This document shows positions 17,475-31,185 of a stretch of DNA of 64,000 bases, one piece after another (positions within the stretch are counted from its first letter, which is position 1; every line of letters starts with the position of its first letter). The notes under the pieces were generated by a model, which saw only the letters and a program-made list of their open reading frames with translations, did no database searches and had not been told where the DNA came from. The stretch is from Cynocephalus volans. Taxonomy: Eukaryota; Chordata; Mammalia; Dermoptera; Cynocephalidae. The stretch covers positions 100,440,001 to 100,504,000 of the forward strand of contig NC_084468.1 in NCBI RefSeq assembly GCF_027409185.1, given 5' to 3'. Position numbers and translations under genes: made by a program.

Positions 17475-18182
17475 CACAGAAAGGGGAACCTTCCTACACT
17501 GTTGCTGGGACTGTAAATTATGTAGCCATGATGGAAAACAGTATGAAGATTCCTCAAACAAGTACAGATAGGACTGCCATATAATCCAGCAATCCCACTG
17601 CTGGGTATATACCCAAAGGAATGGAAATCATCATGTTGAAGGGATACTTGCACTCCCACGTTTATCACAGCTCTACTTATAAGAGCTGAGAGTTGGAACC
17701 AACCTAAATGTCTGTCAATGGATGATTGGATAAGGAAAATGTGATATATACACACACACACAAAGGAATACTATTCTGCCATAAAAAAGAATGAAATTCT
17801 GCCATTGACAGCAACATGAATGAACTTAGAGAAAATTATGTTAAGTGAAATAAGGCAGGCACAGGAAGAGAAATACTGCATGTCCTCACTCATAAAGTGG
17901 GAGATAAAAAATAAACAAATAAAGAAAGAAAGGTACAACAATCACAATAATACGTTGAACTTTCAAAAGGAGAGAACAGAACTGAGGTTACCAGAGGTGG
18001 GCAAGTGGGAGGGAGAGGGGATTAGTGAGACACTGGTAAAGGGTCACAAAGAACGATTCCATTGTCTAGTTATGAATATACTAATTATCCTAACGTTATC
18101 ACCACATATTGTACACAGGTATTGATACTCAACTCTGTACTTCACAAATATGTACAGTTAACTGTTGCAATTAAAAAAAAGG
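17475..18182 (+). mobile_element. L1 3' end with A-tail
   Basis: The sequence matches the end of L1 ORF2 (cctacactgttgctgggact; ggaatactattctgccataaa) and the following 3' UTR, ending in an A-run at about 18173-18180. It is 5'-truncated and antisense to NDST4. Only short broken ORFs remain. I found no clear target-site duplication. Confidence 0.8.
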
Positions 18183-20080
18183 CAAACCAATGAACAATTG
18201 TGGCTGAAAAATAAAGAGATCTTTTTCAATGGCTGAAGCTTTTGAGCTAAAATGCAATGAGAAAGATTTTGATAATCAGAAAAACAAACATGAAAACTAA
18301 GAGAACTTTATCATCTAAGGTAAGTTTGAGTGAAGGTGGATGAGATGTGTGGGGATAAAGGAGTTGTGTTGTGAGATATCTAGAAGTGAATACAAAGAAA
18401 ATCTATTACAGGGTAAGGTTGGAAATATACTGGGGCTTGATACAATTGTGTAATATCAGGTCTCTGTGTGAGTAACAGGCCTTATGTGTGAGTTAGAAAT
18501 TGAAATAACTAGAAAAGTAAAGATGAATAGGACATGGTGAATGGTTAGGGTAATTGAGTGGTAGATCAGTGGGACTTATAAAATGTTTGAAGTCCTCTCA
18601 GTATTGTTTATTTATTGATATTATTACATGTATACAGATTATACTGAGTATATAGAGATTATATAACTCAATGAACAAAATGTGTAGAAATTACGTAACT
18701 TGAATAAAGAATTATAACCATATTATCACTATGTGCATATTTATACAGTAATGCTAAAATTTCTATTTTAAGCAATGATAGTAGGGAATTGTTCTTAATT
18801 TGTTCTATATTGACATACACCTGTTTAGCACCAACTTTTATTTATATTCCTGCAACTAAGAAAGAAGATTAGCATAAAAATATGGCCAGGAAGTCATGAA
18901 AAGACATATTTTATGGAAAAAAATAGCCTTATTGCTCCTCTGTGAGGCCCATTATAAAAATGTGGGGTAGAAATTACAGTTGCAGGTGACATTTGTAGGA
19001 GTTTCTGAATTATACCCGCTGAGCTTTGGATTTATGGTATTTACTGAATAGACAGGACTAGCTAAGTAAAAGGCCACATTATTTTGAAATGTGGAGCAGT
19101 TTGGGGCCCTACTCTCAGCAATATGGCAATAAAAAGTATTATCAGAAAGAATAATTCCTTTCAAACCTGTATTTTCAAAGAATTTATTTGGAAAAGCAGG
19201 CCCAGAGAAGCTCCCACATTGTGTAGATTCTCTTTTATTTAAATGGTTTAATACATGTAGGAAAAAAAAAAAGACTCATTTAAATCTGCTCTAAGTAGTG
19301 ACTAGTGACCATGCTTTCTGCCAGAAAAACGTCCAACATTTCTCCCAAATATTTGAATTCACAACTTTTAATTAAGGCTCAACATCTTAATGCTTTGGGC
19401 ACAATTTTTAAAAATAAGTTTCTCTTACTTTGCAATATGAATTTTCATAAGGTGAGAAAGACTTATTTTTGTATCGTGGGAAATACTGACTCATGTGTTC
19501 TGATGGTAATGTATAAATTTAACTTCCAATGTAAGATTTCCATTTGGATCTCCAACTGCTTGCAATCCGAATTTGCACTGTCATATTTTTCTATCTGTCA
19601 GTATTTGTTTTCAGTAGCATGTACTTATTAAAGACATTTGAAAAGTCAAGAAAGAAAGAAAAAGTAAAAATCACTTATTGCACTCTTTAAAAATTTCCTT
19701 TAGTCTTTATTGTGGCATTAATTTCTATTTCTACATGCATTAAACATACACATACACAAAATGCATTCACACAGTTAGGATTTTGGTATAAATATACTGT
19801 TATCGCCATAAATTTAAGATCACCAACTTCAATTAGGCCATTATTGTTGTAGGCAATTTTACATTTCTGTGGCCAATTTTATTGCACCTCCACAAAGATT
19901 TACATTCCCTTTTTTCTCTCTTCAAGCTGCCTCCCCAAATGATTGCCCTTTTTATTGCTTTCATTCTCATCATATTAATTTGTCCCAGTTCTCAAAGGAA
20001 GGAGAGACTGTCATAGTCACTTCTGTTTGAATTTACCGGCATGCACATTTGCCCCTTCTTTTATCCCTCAAGTTTCAACT

Positions 20081-20552
20081 CAGGGGTTCTTAAACAGAGC
20101 CCCGTTGATGGAATCCAATGGGTCTGTAAAGTTGGATCATCAAAAAAAGGCCTATTTATTTTCAGCATCCTCTGAATGAAATTTAGAGCATTTCCTTTCA
20201 TTGTGAATATAGACAATAGCCACAGTATTACTCCTGTGATATTATCACCAATAAAAATAAGTTATTTTTATATCATATTACAGGTGTGTCAGATATATTA
20301 AAATGTTGTTTATACTGACTGCTACTTCAAATTAGAATAATATTAGACTCAATATTAGAACTGGTTGATAATTTAATAAATAACAATTTGTTACTGATTG
20401 AGAAAGTATTTTTATAATTACGTTTTATAGTTATTTCCTTTTCAATTCTATGTATTTAATTTTATGCTTTTAAAGTATATTTCTGAAATGATGCCCGCAA
20501 GTTCCATCAGACTGCCAGAAGAGTCCCATCACAAAAAAGTTAAGATCTCTAG
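20081..20552. mobile_element. Non-autonomous hAT-type DNA transposon remnant
   Basis: The ends form short inverted repeats, caggggttcttaa at 20081-20093 and ttaagatctctag at 20540-20552 (imperfect). The inside matches an AT-rich element I associate with the Charlie/Cheshire-like hAT group (tgaatgaaatttagagcatt, tttccttttcaattctatg). It has no transposase ORF. I did not find a clear 8-bp target duplication. Confidence 0.6.
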
Positions 20553-21431
20553 AAACAGAGGGAACGTTTCCCTCCCATCTAACCTGTTTCCTGTAGCGAT
20601 CCTTTGCTAGATCTTCACAGGATTGATTTCCCATTACAGGATTGACTCTTCTGGACCTTTAATCTCTTTTTCTTCGAAAACTTTCCTTCTTAATTAAAAT
20701 CACCACCATCACAGAACATGTCTTTCTCGACCCCACTTCAACTTCTATGTAACAAACTTATGTCTTGTTTTTCCCCCTTCAAAATAAAATGTCTTGAATC
20801 TTTGGTAAGTGCTGCCTCTATTTCTTCATCCCTACTTACTTATTCCTTGATCAAATCCATCTAGCTTTCTTCTTTTCACCCTGTTCCTAAGGGCTCCACT
20901 TCCACCCACATCTTTCAACTCAATGAAAATAATTCAGGTCTTGTTTTGCCTGATCGTCTGGTTTCTTAGCAGTTGTTTGATAATTCTGTCACCCCTTCCA
21001 TTTGACAGCTCTCTTCCCTTGGTTTGGTGTTACTACACTCTTGGAGATTTTCTTCTACTCTGGATGTATTTTCTAGTCTCTCCTGCTATCTCATCCTGCT
21101 CTGAACTTTCCATCTCTAACCTGTCTCCTTAGGCAATTTCACCATTTTTGCGGCCATGGCTTCATGTCTTTGATTTACAAATTTCTGTCTCTAACCCAGA
21201 CCTCTCCCCAGTATCAGGTAACTCTACTGTTCCTTTTGGTTAAGATAAGATTCCACATCACTTGCATATTTACCCTGCCCCCATCTCCTGTATCCTTCCT
21301 CAGTGCTTCTTTTTTCATGGAATATATGAACATCATCCAGTTGCCCAGGTCAGAAATTTGATTCATATTTGACACGGCTTCCTAAGTTCTGTTGATTTTA
21401 ATCTCTAAACATTTTTTGATTTTTTAATATA

Positions 21432-21511
21432 AGGGTACTTCAAAAAGCTCACGGAAGTATTCATATTATATTTTAATTCTATTTGTCCACCAACTTTTTG
21501 AAGTACCCTCC
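21432..21511. mobile_element. 80-bp palindromic MITE-like element
   Basis: Inverted arms agggtacttcaaaaag (21432-21447) and ctttttgaagtaccct (21494-21509) enclose about 46 bases. TA dinucleotides at both outer edges would fit a mariner-like insertion. A diverged copy of the same sequence lies at about 3189-3250. Confidence 0.65.
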
Positions 21512-21699
21512 TACTTCACTCAATTTCTGCTTACTATCTTTTGTCTACGCTACCTCTATTTCTCAGCAGGACTATTGGAATGATCTATAATTTGATTTCC
21601 CTGAATAGTCATCAGTCCTATTCCAACCCATTATTTAAATATCTATGATATATTGTTTTCTAAAAGGAAATCTGGTAGTCACACTGACTACCATTTCTC

Positions 21700-21960
21700 A
21701 AAGGCTTTCAATTACTCAAAAAATGTCAGCCCCATAGTTCCAGCCTCACTTGCCTCTCAGCCTCATCCCCCACAGTTCCCTACCTGGGGCTTTTCCCACT
21801 AGTCACATAGAATTTCTTCTAGCTCTTTAAATGTTCTTTGGTTCTTTATACCTAGTGCACTTTACATATAGTACCCCCTATTCCCCACCTTCCTTCTACC
21901 TCACTCAGTTAATACCTACTCATCCTTCAGTTTTAAGTCTAAATAAAGTTTATTTCCCCA
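21700..21960 (+). repeat. L2-like fragment
   Basis: Phrases such as ggggcttttcccactagtc and ctactcatccttcagtttta are typical of the L2 3' region. Confidence 0.5.
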
Positions 21961-22089
21961 GAGAATGCTCTCAGTGCACCTTTACATATTTTCTCACAGC
22001 ACATTCACAACATCTAATTATATATTTTTATGATTATTTGATTATCTATTCATATATTAGAATGAACATAATATTTTAATTCTTATTTT

Positions 22090-22860
22090 ATTGATTAAAA
22101 CCATAATTAAATGTAGCTGCAGAATATTCCATTTTGGTGTGACACAAGTCCATATTGTTGAGCATTTACCTTTCCTTTAGTTGTTTCTATTTTTATAGAT
22201 AGTACAGTGATGAACATAAATATTTGTTCATCCCTTTGCAGTTTTCTTTATGATCAATTCCAGAAAAGTAATCACGGCACAAAAGAATCTTTACATACCT
22301 CTTGATAACTATTGCCAAATGAGTTTTTAAGTAATATCCCTAATATATCCTTCCACTGGAATGCTTAAAAATCTTCATCACACTCTTGCCAGCAGACAGA
22401 AACATCATGATTTTTGTCAAGATATTAAATATAATTCACATTTTGTTGACCCCTAATGGGTTTGACCATTTTTCACATAAATTGTTGAACAGCATTGTGT
22501 GTGTGAGAGAGAGATGGTCTGTGTCTTTAACTCATTTTGCTCATTTTTCTACTGTGATTAATTTAGTACACATTTGGGGGAACTTTTTATAAATTAAGGG
22601 CACTAAGCTATTTATCATGTATATGTTAAAGATGCCCTAGATACTGACTTTTAATTTTGTTAGCTTTTGACAGACCAACATTTTACGTTTATATCGTTTA
22701 GGCAATCTATTAATTCTTTGATGTGTCATGTTTTTCTGTTATTTTACGCTCGAAAGTTCTTGCTCAATTTGATATGAATTAAACCTACAGCTCTTATTTC
22801 TCATAATTTTTTCAATGTTTTTACACTTGATTGTCCCATGCATCTAGGCTTTGTTTTGGT
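22090..22860 (-). mobile_element. Old L1 fragment, minus orientation
   Basis: The plus strand reads like the reverse complement of an old mammalian L1 end (agaatattccattttggtgt, tgatgaacataaatatt, ctcttgccagcagacag). Divergence is high and no ORF survives. Its right edge lies close to the exon at 22927-23101. It is in the sense orientation of NDST4. Confidence 0.6.
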
Positions 22861-22926
22861 GATACACTATTGCCTATATTCAAGCTACAACTGCATGCTT
22901 TTAACCGCATTTTTCACTGCTCCTAC

Positions 22927-23101
22927 CTGATACCAAGAGTATGCCCTGTCTGAAGGGTCGATGAGAATGGTGATGATCTTGGCTTTTGGGATGAGAGATG
23001 CAGCTCGCTTGGGAGCTTCTTCTGAATGGAAGTAATTAGCACTCTTTTCAAATAGAAAGTCACTTGTAATGTTGGGTGGAGTAGGGAAAAAGTTCATATA
23101 C
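22927..23101 (-). CDS. NDST4: NDST4 coding exon: sulfotransferase domain with 3'-phosphate-binding motif
   Basis: One base completes tryptophan and 58 codons follow, from [20 protein letters not shown] to [12 protein letters not shown], ending in phase 0. [14 protein letters not shown] is the region that binds the 3'-phosphate of PAPS; its serine (residue 190) aligns with Ser712 of NDST1. FEKSANYF and [11 protein letters not shown] are family-typical and lie close to the active-site cleft. The acceptor is cctttag and the donor is gtagga. PTPPNITS contains an N-glycosylation sequon (NIT), plausible for a Golgi-lumen domain, but its use is not shown by the sequence. Confidence 0.95.
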
Positions 23102-25009
23102 CTAAAGGCAGAGAAAGACAATTCATTAATGTGAAATTATGTTTCCTTGTCATACTCTGAATATGAAATAATTTGGACTTTTAGAATATTTATTTATACC
23201 AATTTCTAATTATTGTGCTATAATAGTGTAAACAGTGAATATTCTGTATACTTTGAATGTGAGAGAAAAATCAAAAAACTGTTGTTCTAATGACCCATTT
23301 TGGACAGGGGAAGGAGTGAGATGAATTGGTAGGTTGATGAGGAACAGAGGGAAAATACTGTATATTTGGGCTGATGTTTTGTACTATCAAAAGCCAAAAC
23401 CAGAAATATTGTTCACCTCTGGCCAACAGCAAATTACATTATCTTGCTTAGCTAATATTTTTAAATGGTACATTTATATTTGCAAATTTGAAGGCAGAAA
23501 TTTTTAAGGTGAGATTAAAGTTCATAAAACAGAAAGATGTGTAAGTCAGAATAGCTATAAAATACTAAACAGATTAGGGCATAGCTGCTCTCCACCTTTT
23601 TAACTTCTGCAAAATTTGTAGTGTATGTAGCAATGTGAACACATTATAGTCTATCTAGAGTAATTAAGGGGATATTTCCTGCCAGTTGATCCTGTGGTGT
23701 CTCTGTAGGTTCACTCCTCCATATGCCATCGGAACATTCCTCTGCATGTAGATTATGGAATCAATATGTTCTGAGGTTAATTCAGTGCAAGGCTTTAATT
23801 ATGTGTGTAACCCTCCTTACAGCTCATCACTTCTCTAACCCTCAAATGTTCTAGATAAATAATGAGAGCAGTTAAGAATTCATATAAGACACTTATTTTC
23901 CTCTTTGACATTTGTTACTATGTTTTCCAAATGTGGAGTGGTAAAGAGTCTCATCTGCATTCCTGCTTAACAATTTGTGTTTCATTTGAGCTCACAGATA
24001 AGAGAAAATTGCTGTTCTGCTTTTATTAACTTGCATGCAATTCCAAAATTTACATAGCCTTTTAAAAGTAAGGTAGAATAGCAATATCCTAGATACAGAG
24101 TGGACATGTCTCTACTCATGATGGGAAGCCAGAGCTGCTCCTCAGCATTGCTCCTGCCTGACCCTATGCCTAGCTGTGTCTAAAAAAAATTGGTCTTTCA
24201 TTAAGGACAGGCTCATGCATAATGATGACACAAAAATTACATGTTGCGGATGTGTACATTGCAGAGAATTTCCCTCAGGTGAGATTTGCCTTATATATCT
24301 GGGAAGTGGAAATTAAATTCAGGACCATATTTTCTTGGAACATTGGGAGGGAGCTAGAAAAAAATAACCAGAGTGAAGTTCATTTACAGTATCAGGCTTA
24401 ATTTATTTTAGTTTATGAAAATATTGTGATTTTAAAATTTTTCATAATTTATCAAGTGGTAATAGATACTCTTTTATGCCTGTGTGTGACTAGAATTGAT
24501 AAGGTTTTGGAAATGTTCTGTTATTATTTGCATGACAAATATCAGTCTATATTTTAATATGTAACATATGCAGTTTATGTGGTTAATGAAGATACATGTC
24601 AGAGTATAAAATAAAACAACCTACTGATTTATTTGTTTCCTCAAGCATCATTGTGAAGACAAATTATGTGTTTAGTAAAAAAAAAATTAGGTAGAGTAAA
24701 AGAATAATATGCTTAAAGAGAATTTTAAATATCCTTATGAATAATTCTGATGAAAAATATCCCATAATGTGTTTTATTCACTCATATTAATTTACCAGAA
24801 AAATATTATCATTATTGCACTGTCCAAATCAAATTATAGGCAACACTGATTAAACATATCATTATTATAAATTAATTTCTAATTCACTGTGGTAGAATTG
24901 AGCATAACAAATTTATTCTGTAATTATGCAGATGCCATGCATACATCTATAATTGCTCTGCAGTGATTGAGCATGTGTTAATAATGTACTTTTTTGTTAT
25001 TTTTCTTAC
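23102..25009 (-). other. NDST4: NDST4 intron (1.9 kb)
   Basis: Bounded by donor gtaaga and acceptor cctttag. AT-rich with no feature I can identify beyond short homopolymers. Confidence 0.9.
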
Positions 25010-25133
25010 CAGTCAATTCCCTTGTGATAGTTGTTGCCGTTAAAGAACTGAACTTCTTCAAATGTTTTTGGGCTGGGGAGATTGCTGATGATGGAAGGGT
25101 GCATAAGAAGAAATAAATAAAGTGCAGTTGTTC
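25010..25133 (-). CDS. NDST4: NDST4 coding exon: sulfotransferase domain with catalytic glutamate
   Basis: The exon gives 2 bases completing glycine, 40 codons, and 2 bases of a tryptophan codon. Translation runs from [16 protein letters not shown] through [20 protein letters not shown] to ID. The second glutamate of TFEEVQFF (residue 120 in the window numbering) aligns with the catalytic base Glu642 of NDST1, 28 residues after the P-loop lysine in both. The acceptor is ataatag and the donor is gtaaga. The split tryptophan is completed by the G at 23101. The [15 protein letters not shown] stretch fits NDST4 better than my recollection of NDST3, and is part of why the symbol NDST4 was chosen. 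Confidence 0.95.
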
Positions 25134-28100
25134 CTATTATGAAAAAGAAAATAAAAGGTAATATGGCAATAAAAGAAGGGAAAAATATTATTTTAGCATA
25201 TTTTTTGCTCAAAAAGTAATATTTATAAGACCAATTCTTTCCAATATCAAAATAATTTGTTAAAGTCAATTTGGTGCATTTCACATGACAACAATCTAAA
25301 TGTTCTTTTATTAGTCTCTGTGATTCTATTTACCTAAATGCCTGATTTAATATTACTTCATAGCCAAAGTAAAGCAGATCAATGATCCAGCTAGGGGATA
25401 AATTCAGAAATCCTTGGTTCAATTTCCCTCCTAGAGTCAGGTGAGGGGCTAAAGCATCAAGGCAGAAGGTGTCTTTACTCTCTATTTCTGGAATCAGGCA
25501 TAGTAACTGAACCTGGTGTGCCTTCAATTAACACTTCAAGTGAGATCAATTAAATCAAACTATTCAACAGATGTTACTCTGTGTATGGCCCTGCAGTAAT
25601 GATTGGTGATAAATCTTGATAAGGAAAAACAAACTTGCTGACCTCAATAAACTTAAAGTTTATGAACAGACTTGGGTCAAGTACACAGGTAATTATGAAA
25701 TAGTGAGACAGGTGCCATAATGACAGAAGACCAGAGTGCTCTTCCAACATATGAAAAAGTGTGTGATTTGGACTTGAAAAATCAGTGAGGGCTTCCAGGA
25801 GGAAGTATATTCTAAGGCCATTCCCAATCAAGTCTAATGACTGAGGGACTTGGCTAAACAGACTGGCTGACAGAATCCACTTAGTGTGCACACCACAGAA
25901 GCCTCAGATGCAATCTCTGAACCTGTTTTCCTCAAAGCCAGGCCAGAGACTGGGATCTACAGCAGAAAGGATTCAAGAAGTGACTGGATTGTCATAGCTC
26001 TCATAAATCAAGGCTTCTCTTCTTGATAACATCAACCCTCTTAAGACACATTGGACTGAGGAGGGTTTGTCAGATGTCTCAGCCCTAGGAGAGCTGGAGA
26101 TGAATTGCACAGGTGGGCTGGCAGGACATTAACCACTGCAGCTGGGGACCTGATAGTGGAGAAGGTCAACGGAAAATTGGCATTTTGTTCTAATATGCAT
26201 TAAGCTCATCCAAGTAAAGGCTACTTTGCTTTGAGTATTAATCAGATTGCCACCTGTTTAGATCCTCACAGCTTTATGTGAGTACCAAGGTTGAATATGA
26301 GTAGCTAAAGGAAAGTGACAACAGATCTAAGGGGACTAATCCCCTTGGATGGAAGACACATTAAAACATCTAGAATGGCTCATAGTTAAATAGGATGACA
26401 AAAGTTAATAAATGCTTGTATGAAGATTTAATTACTAATTTTAATAGACTTCTAAGAATTAACAAATATGGAATCAAATCATACAAACTCAGTGTTAAAA
26501 AAAAACTGAAGGAGACAGAACTGGTTAAGAACTGAATTAGAGGCAAGAGAAGAACTGAAGATCAGGAAGAAGGAATATCTCAAACACAATGAAAAACACA
26601 GATGTAAAAGTTATTAGGGATAAGAGCAGTCTTGAAGAACTGATCTGATTTGCTCCTGAAAATGATAGGAGTTCAAAAAAACAAAATGTGAGAATAGAAA
26701 CAAAAATGTTTCAGAGTGAAGAAATGAATCAAAGATAGAGTAGTAGCTGGAAGGGAACATGAAACCCAGAAGTATTCTTGTTAGTACTTTTTAAGATGGA
26801 ACTTAGATAAAAATGTTTAAATAATGATGAAAGTGAAGCATTAGAGAGAGAGAGAGGTTTCTGAGACACACAAGAGAGCTGAAAAAATTAATAGTTTAAC
26901 ATCCCTAAGGTGTTGAATGTGTATGGATCCAGGGCATGGATAAAGGAATATTTTTGAATTATTGCTGAATATCCTAAAATAGATACTTTATAACTTCACT
27001 CAGTAATGTGCAGAAATATTTAACCACCCCAATGGTCACAGAATTGTACCCAGATGTCCCCCGTGATACAGAAAGTCAAAGCCTTTATATTCTGAACCCT
27101 ACACCTCCATGTCATCGGAAGCTGAAGGGACATCAGGGAGCATCTGACAGGAAGGAGAGAGAAAGCACTCACAACTGGGGACAGGAGGCATGTGGCTTGA
27201 TATTCATATAATCAGCCATAAAAATTGGGCCCGCTACCTTGCAATGTATATGTTTTTATTATTATCTATGCTTTCATCTTCTCTTGTTATTCATTTTTAT
27301 TTAATTTCTTTGTTATAAATATTTTGTGGAAGAAGAGGAAAAAGATCTCATACCTTGTAAGAACATAAGAGAAAATTTATTCTATTCTATATACAATCAA
27401 CTTCTGTTTAGATTTAATGTACCAGGGTAAGTTAGCCAAATCATTCACAACAGGAACACTGATCTTCTTGATGTTTCAAACCAATGAATTATGCTCTTAG
27501 AATTATTGGACTAAATTTAATCCTATTACAAATCCTCTTTTATAACGATAATGCCAAAATATGACTGTGAATGATGCAGGATACATCTTTGTCCAAAGGA
27601 TCACAGGACTTTGATTTAAACTTCAAGTGTCTGAAGTCCAGGACTACCATGATCACTGTCTGTTTCTCTTCTCCTGTCCTCATTCCCTGACCACTCTCAG
27701 CCAACAGGAATCTCTTCTAGGACTCAGCAATGGCAAAGTGAAATACCACCTCCCTGCATTCTCACATCCTAACAACTAAGAAAATAGGAGTTTGAGGACC
27801 ACTTTTATATCTCATATTTATTGTAAGGGATGCATGTGCCAAGTTTAAGTTGTTTAAAGCCAACTTTGCATTTAGGACAGATTGTTAGCATTTATCTGGG
27901 ACTGCCCTCCAGGGAATTTACAGTCTCAGACAGCAGTGGGAGTTTTGCCGACTGAAGCAATACGAAGAACAAAAATATGACTTCAGACCTCTATAATTGG
28001 ATTTTAAGAATTATTACAACCATTTTCATATTAAAATAACATTTTCCTAGCACATAAAATATCATTTCACCCAATTTCTTTATTTTAACTTCTTATTTGT

Positions 28101-29431
28101 TTGTCTTGGGAAAGCCAAAACCAGCTAAAAGCTTTATCATTCCCATAGCAGTAGGTCAAATATTCAAATCTAAAGGTACAACTTATTGCCTTTGTAAATA
28201 CAAACAACAAGAAGGAAAAATAGATTTATAGTTCCTAACCTGTAATTTTCTAGCATAACTAAGAAGTAATAATATTCAGTGACAAATGATAGAGGATATG
28301 TTTTTAAATTAAATTCTTAACATAATATTACAACACAAGAATGTTTTATTTCTTTAGTAGTAATTCCAGAGTTAGCACTGCTGTAAGGAAGTTGGCAGAA
28401 AATTAATGCACATTTTAAACAATAGAAAAAGTGATATATATGAAAATATAAGATGCTTTTTTCCTTTACTGCATGTGTGTTGACTTAATGTTATAATACA
28501 ATTTATATTCCGAGAGGAAGAATAGATTTGAACAACCAATATCTAATAGTCTAGAAATTTTGCCTACAACCTTTAAAATGATCTACTTGCTTGTATTACA
28601 AATATCTTCATCTGGGCCATGTCTATTTATTGTGACTGTTTTGTGTTATGGTTTGTGCACTCATTGATGAAAATACTTCTAGTCAAGGTAGTGAATTCAA
28701 AATACAGAAACTCAATAAAAACTTTAATTAGTTGGGATATAAGCAAAGTGTATAAAACTGTCACATACTGAAGAAAGTATAAAATATTCTAATTGAAAGT
28801 GTCATCCCCTTGGTGAAATACTTTTACTCTCTTTTATTACATTCTTATACAGTTGTTTTTCAGCACATGAGAAAATACCACGAAAAAAATCCCTGATGGA
28901 ACTCAGGTGTATCAGGATGTAAGTCTAAACAATAGTAATAGCTAATGATTATTCTTTAAAAACAAAATTATACATGTAAAATATTTGAAAGTAATAATGG
29001 TAGTGGCTCTGAAAATAATCAATTCAAGGCTGACATGCAGTGTAAAACAGTTTGAATTAGTCCAAAGCTCTTTTTATAACTTAATTCAGGAACGAATTAG
29101 GCAAAGTCACAAAAAGTAAGAATTAAAAGTCAGGTACCACAACTGTGACACATATACTCAAAGTTTTCAAAAATTTGACATGAATGTTGAACAGTTTTAA
29201 AATCTATAATAAAACAACTTAGTGCTTAAATCTAATTAATGGGCAAAATTAAGGTCCTCTTGAGGTTTTTGCCATTAAGATTATCCAGAGGATGAAAAGC
29301 AGTTCCAATAATGAACTTGCTCACATGTCTAAATATTTCTCATAGCAAAACGTAATCCAATAATGTCATATAACTATATTTTATAACAATAATTTTAAAA
29401 AGAATGTAAGAAGCCAACTGGCTATTCTTAC
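25134..29431 (-). other. NDST4: NDST4 intron (4.3 kb)
   Basis: Bounded by donor gtaaga and acceptor ataatag. The part at about 25560-25860 looks like a degenerate old interspersed repeat of the kind also seen near 2520-4030 and 54380-55010. The remainder, 25900-29400, holds no gene or named repeat that I recognise. Confidence 0.85.
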
Positions 29432-29528
29432 CTGTTTTTTGTGGCCCAATTACGAGGAATTTTGGTAAGTGGTCACAAGTTTTCTCTCTGGACCAGATAT
29501 CTTTGTGTCGTTTATCATCACATGGATT
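29432..29528 (-). CDS. NDST4: NDST4 coding exon: start of sulfotransferase domain with PAPS-binding loop
   Basis: The exon encodes 32 full residues plus the first base of a glycine codon (start phase 0, end phase 1). The sequence runs [20 protein letters not shown] and then [21 protein letters not shown] is the 5'-phosphosulfate-binding loop of the sulfotransferase fold. Its lysine (residue 92 of the 360 encoded here) corresponds to the catalytic Lys614 of NDST1, and the spacing to the C-terminus is the same as in NDST1 (268 residues). The acceptor is cttgcag and the donor is gtaaga. The glycine is completed by the next exon (g + ga), which confirms the splice. About 15.8 kb of intron separates this exon from the one at 45296-45478. 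Confidence 0.95.
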
Positions 29529-31185
29529 CTGCAAGAAGGATGAATAAGGAATCTTACTATGTAATGAACACCTGGCTCTGTTCGCTAACAATTGTTCAAA
29601 AGACAGGATCAAATTCTTGCCTAATACCCAAGAGCTAGGAATTAGACCATGCTCTGGTTCTCTGATTTCCACACCATTTCTTCATAAAGTGATTGGCACT
29701 CCCCTTACCTCCAGACTGGAGCTCAGCATCAAGTCAATCCTGCCATCATCATCTTCTGTGGTGGTTAGGTTCTAACCCGTGAGATACTACGATACTACTC
29801 GATTTGTGGGTTCATATTTCACATTTATATGTCAGAGGCCTGAACTTGTCTGCTCTAATCATTCCTTTTTTTTTTTTTTTCCTAGAGGCTGGAATGCCAT
29901 CCTTGAACTCCAGTCTTGGCCAACTTTTCCTTTTCATTTCATACTATGTGCTATCTCTGCTACTCCAGCTACTACCACAGTTTGGCCACATCCCATAATC
30001 TGATAGCATCTAGATCAATATTTCTAGTTTCTATCTCCCTCTTGAGCTCTAGATCTATATTTTACATTGCATATGTTTCATTTCTGTATAGATGTGGTGA
30101 GGAAATTTCAGACCCAACATACCCAATGTATCCTTTTGTCCAATTTCATCACCATCTAACCTTCACCTCATGTTCCATTCTCCATTCCATTTCATTTGGT
30201 TGACTCAAATTTATCATCCAAATTGTGACACTTTTGAGAGTTAAAAAAGCCTTTAAAATGAAAATGATATAATCTTGAAATATTTACTGACTGCCAAATT
30301 GCTTTTATTATAGTATTGGTGATCTATACAATAATTACATTCAAAACTATTTTCCCAAACAAAATACATTAAAAAAAAAAACAAAAACATATACCTTGGG
30401 CATTAAAGCAATTATTTTTTACACCAAAAATTGATATAAGATGAAAATAATTTATGGTTCATATTTATGTACTTTAATCAGTTCTTTAGACACATATTTT
30501 TCTAATACCACATCTCTAAATTTCCCCTAAAGAATGATTGTTTTCAATATGATCTTATTATATTTTGCTTTTGCATAAAATTGTCTGCAATTCTTCTCAG
30601 AATTTTATTTCATGGTTAATAAATTTGAAAATGTTGACACTTTCAATTGACTCTTCTCTGTAGGCTACTATATTTTTAATTTGGGAAATATTTTCTCTAT
30701 AGGGTTGAAATAAGTTTATTTTCAATTCTAATTTCTTTTCATATTGAAATGTCTAAATACTAGAGACCAAATATTTTCATAATTATTTTGTATTCAGTGC
30801 ATCTTTGACAAATATTTTTTAAGATAACATTTGTCAAATGAGTTGTCTTTAACTATGATTCTTTTGACCATTTTGCCAAATATAGGTGCTGCAAAATTAT
30901 AGACTTCTCAATATCATTCCATTCTAGCACAGAATATAACTTCATCCAATTAAAAATAGGAGATCCATCAAGAAGTGTTTACCCCAGTTGAATCTTAATT
31001 TCTAAAATTCAATTAAAAATGCCAAAATTGAGCACTTTATTTTATTTGACCTCTCATTACTCAGTTTGTTTCATCTCCTCCTTTTTCTTTGAGGCTGTTT
31101 AAAATAAGGGTAAAGGGCATTAAAAGAAAATATATTATTTAAATATATTTTTCTCATAATATTATTTAACAAATTTTAAAATATA

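Larger units (their letters stand above)
16517..22926 (-). other. NDST4: NDST4 intron (6.4 kb)
   Basis: Bounded by donor gtagga and acceptor attaaag. It contains a TG-rich tract (16563-16640), an L1 3' end in plus orientation (about 17475-18182), a hAT-type DNA transposon remnant (20081-20552), a small palindromic element (about 21432-21511), L2-like sequence (about 21700-21960) and an old L1 in minus orientation (about 22090-22860). The rest, including 18200-20080, shows nothing I can name. Confidence 0.9.
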
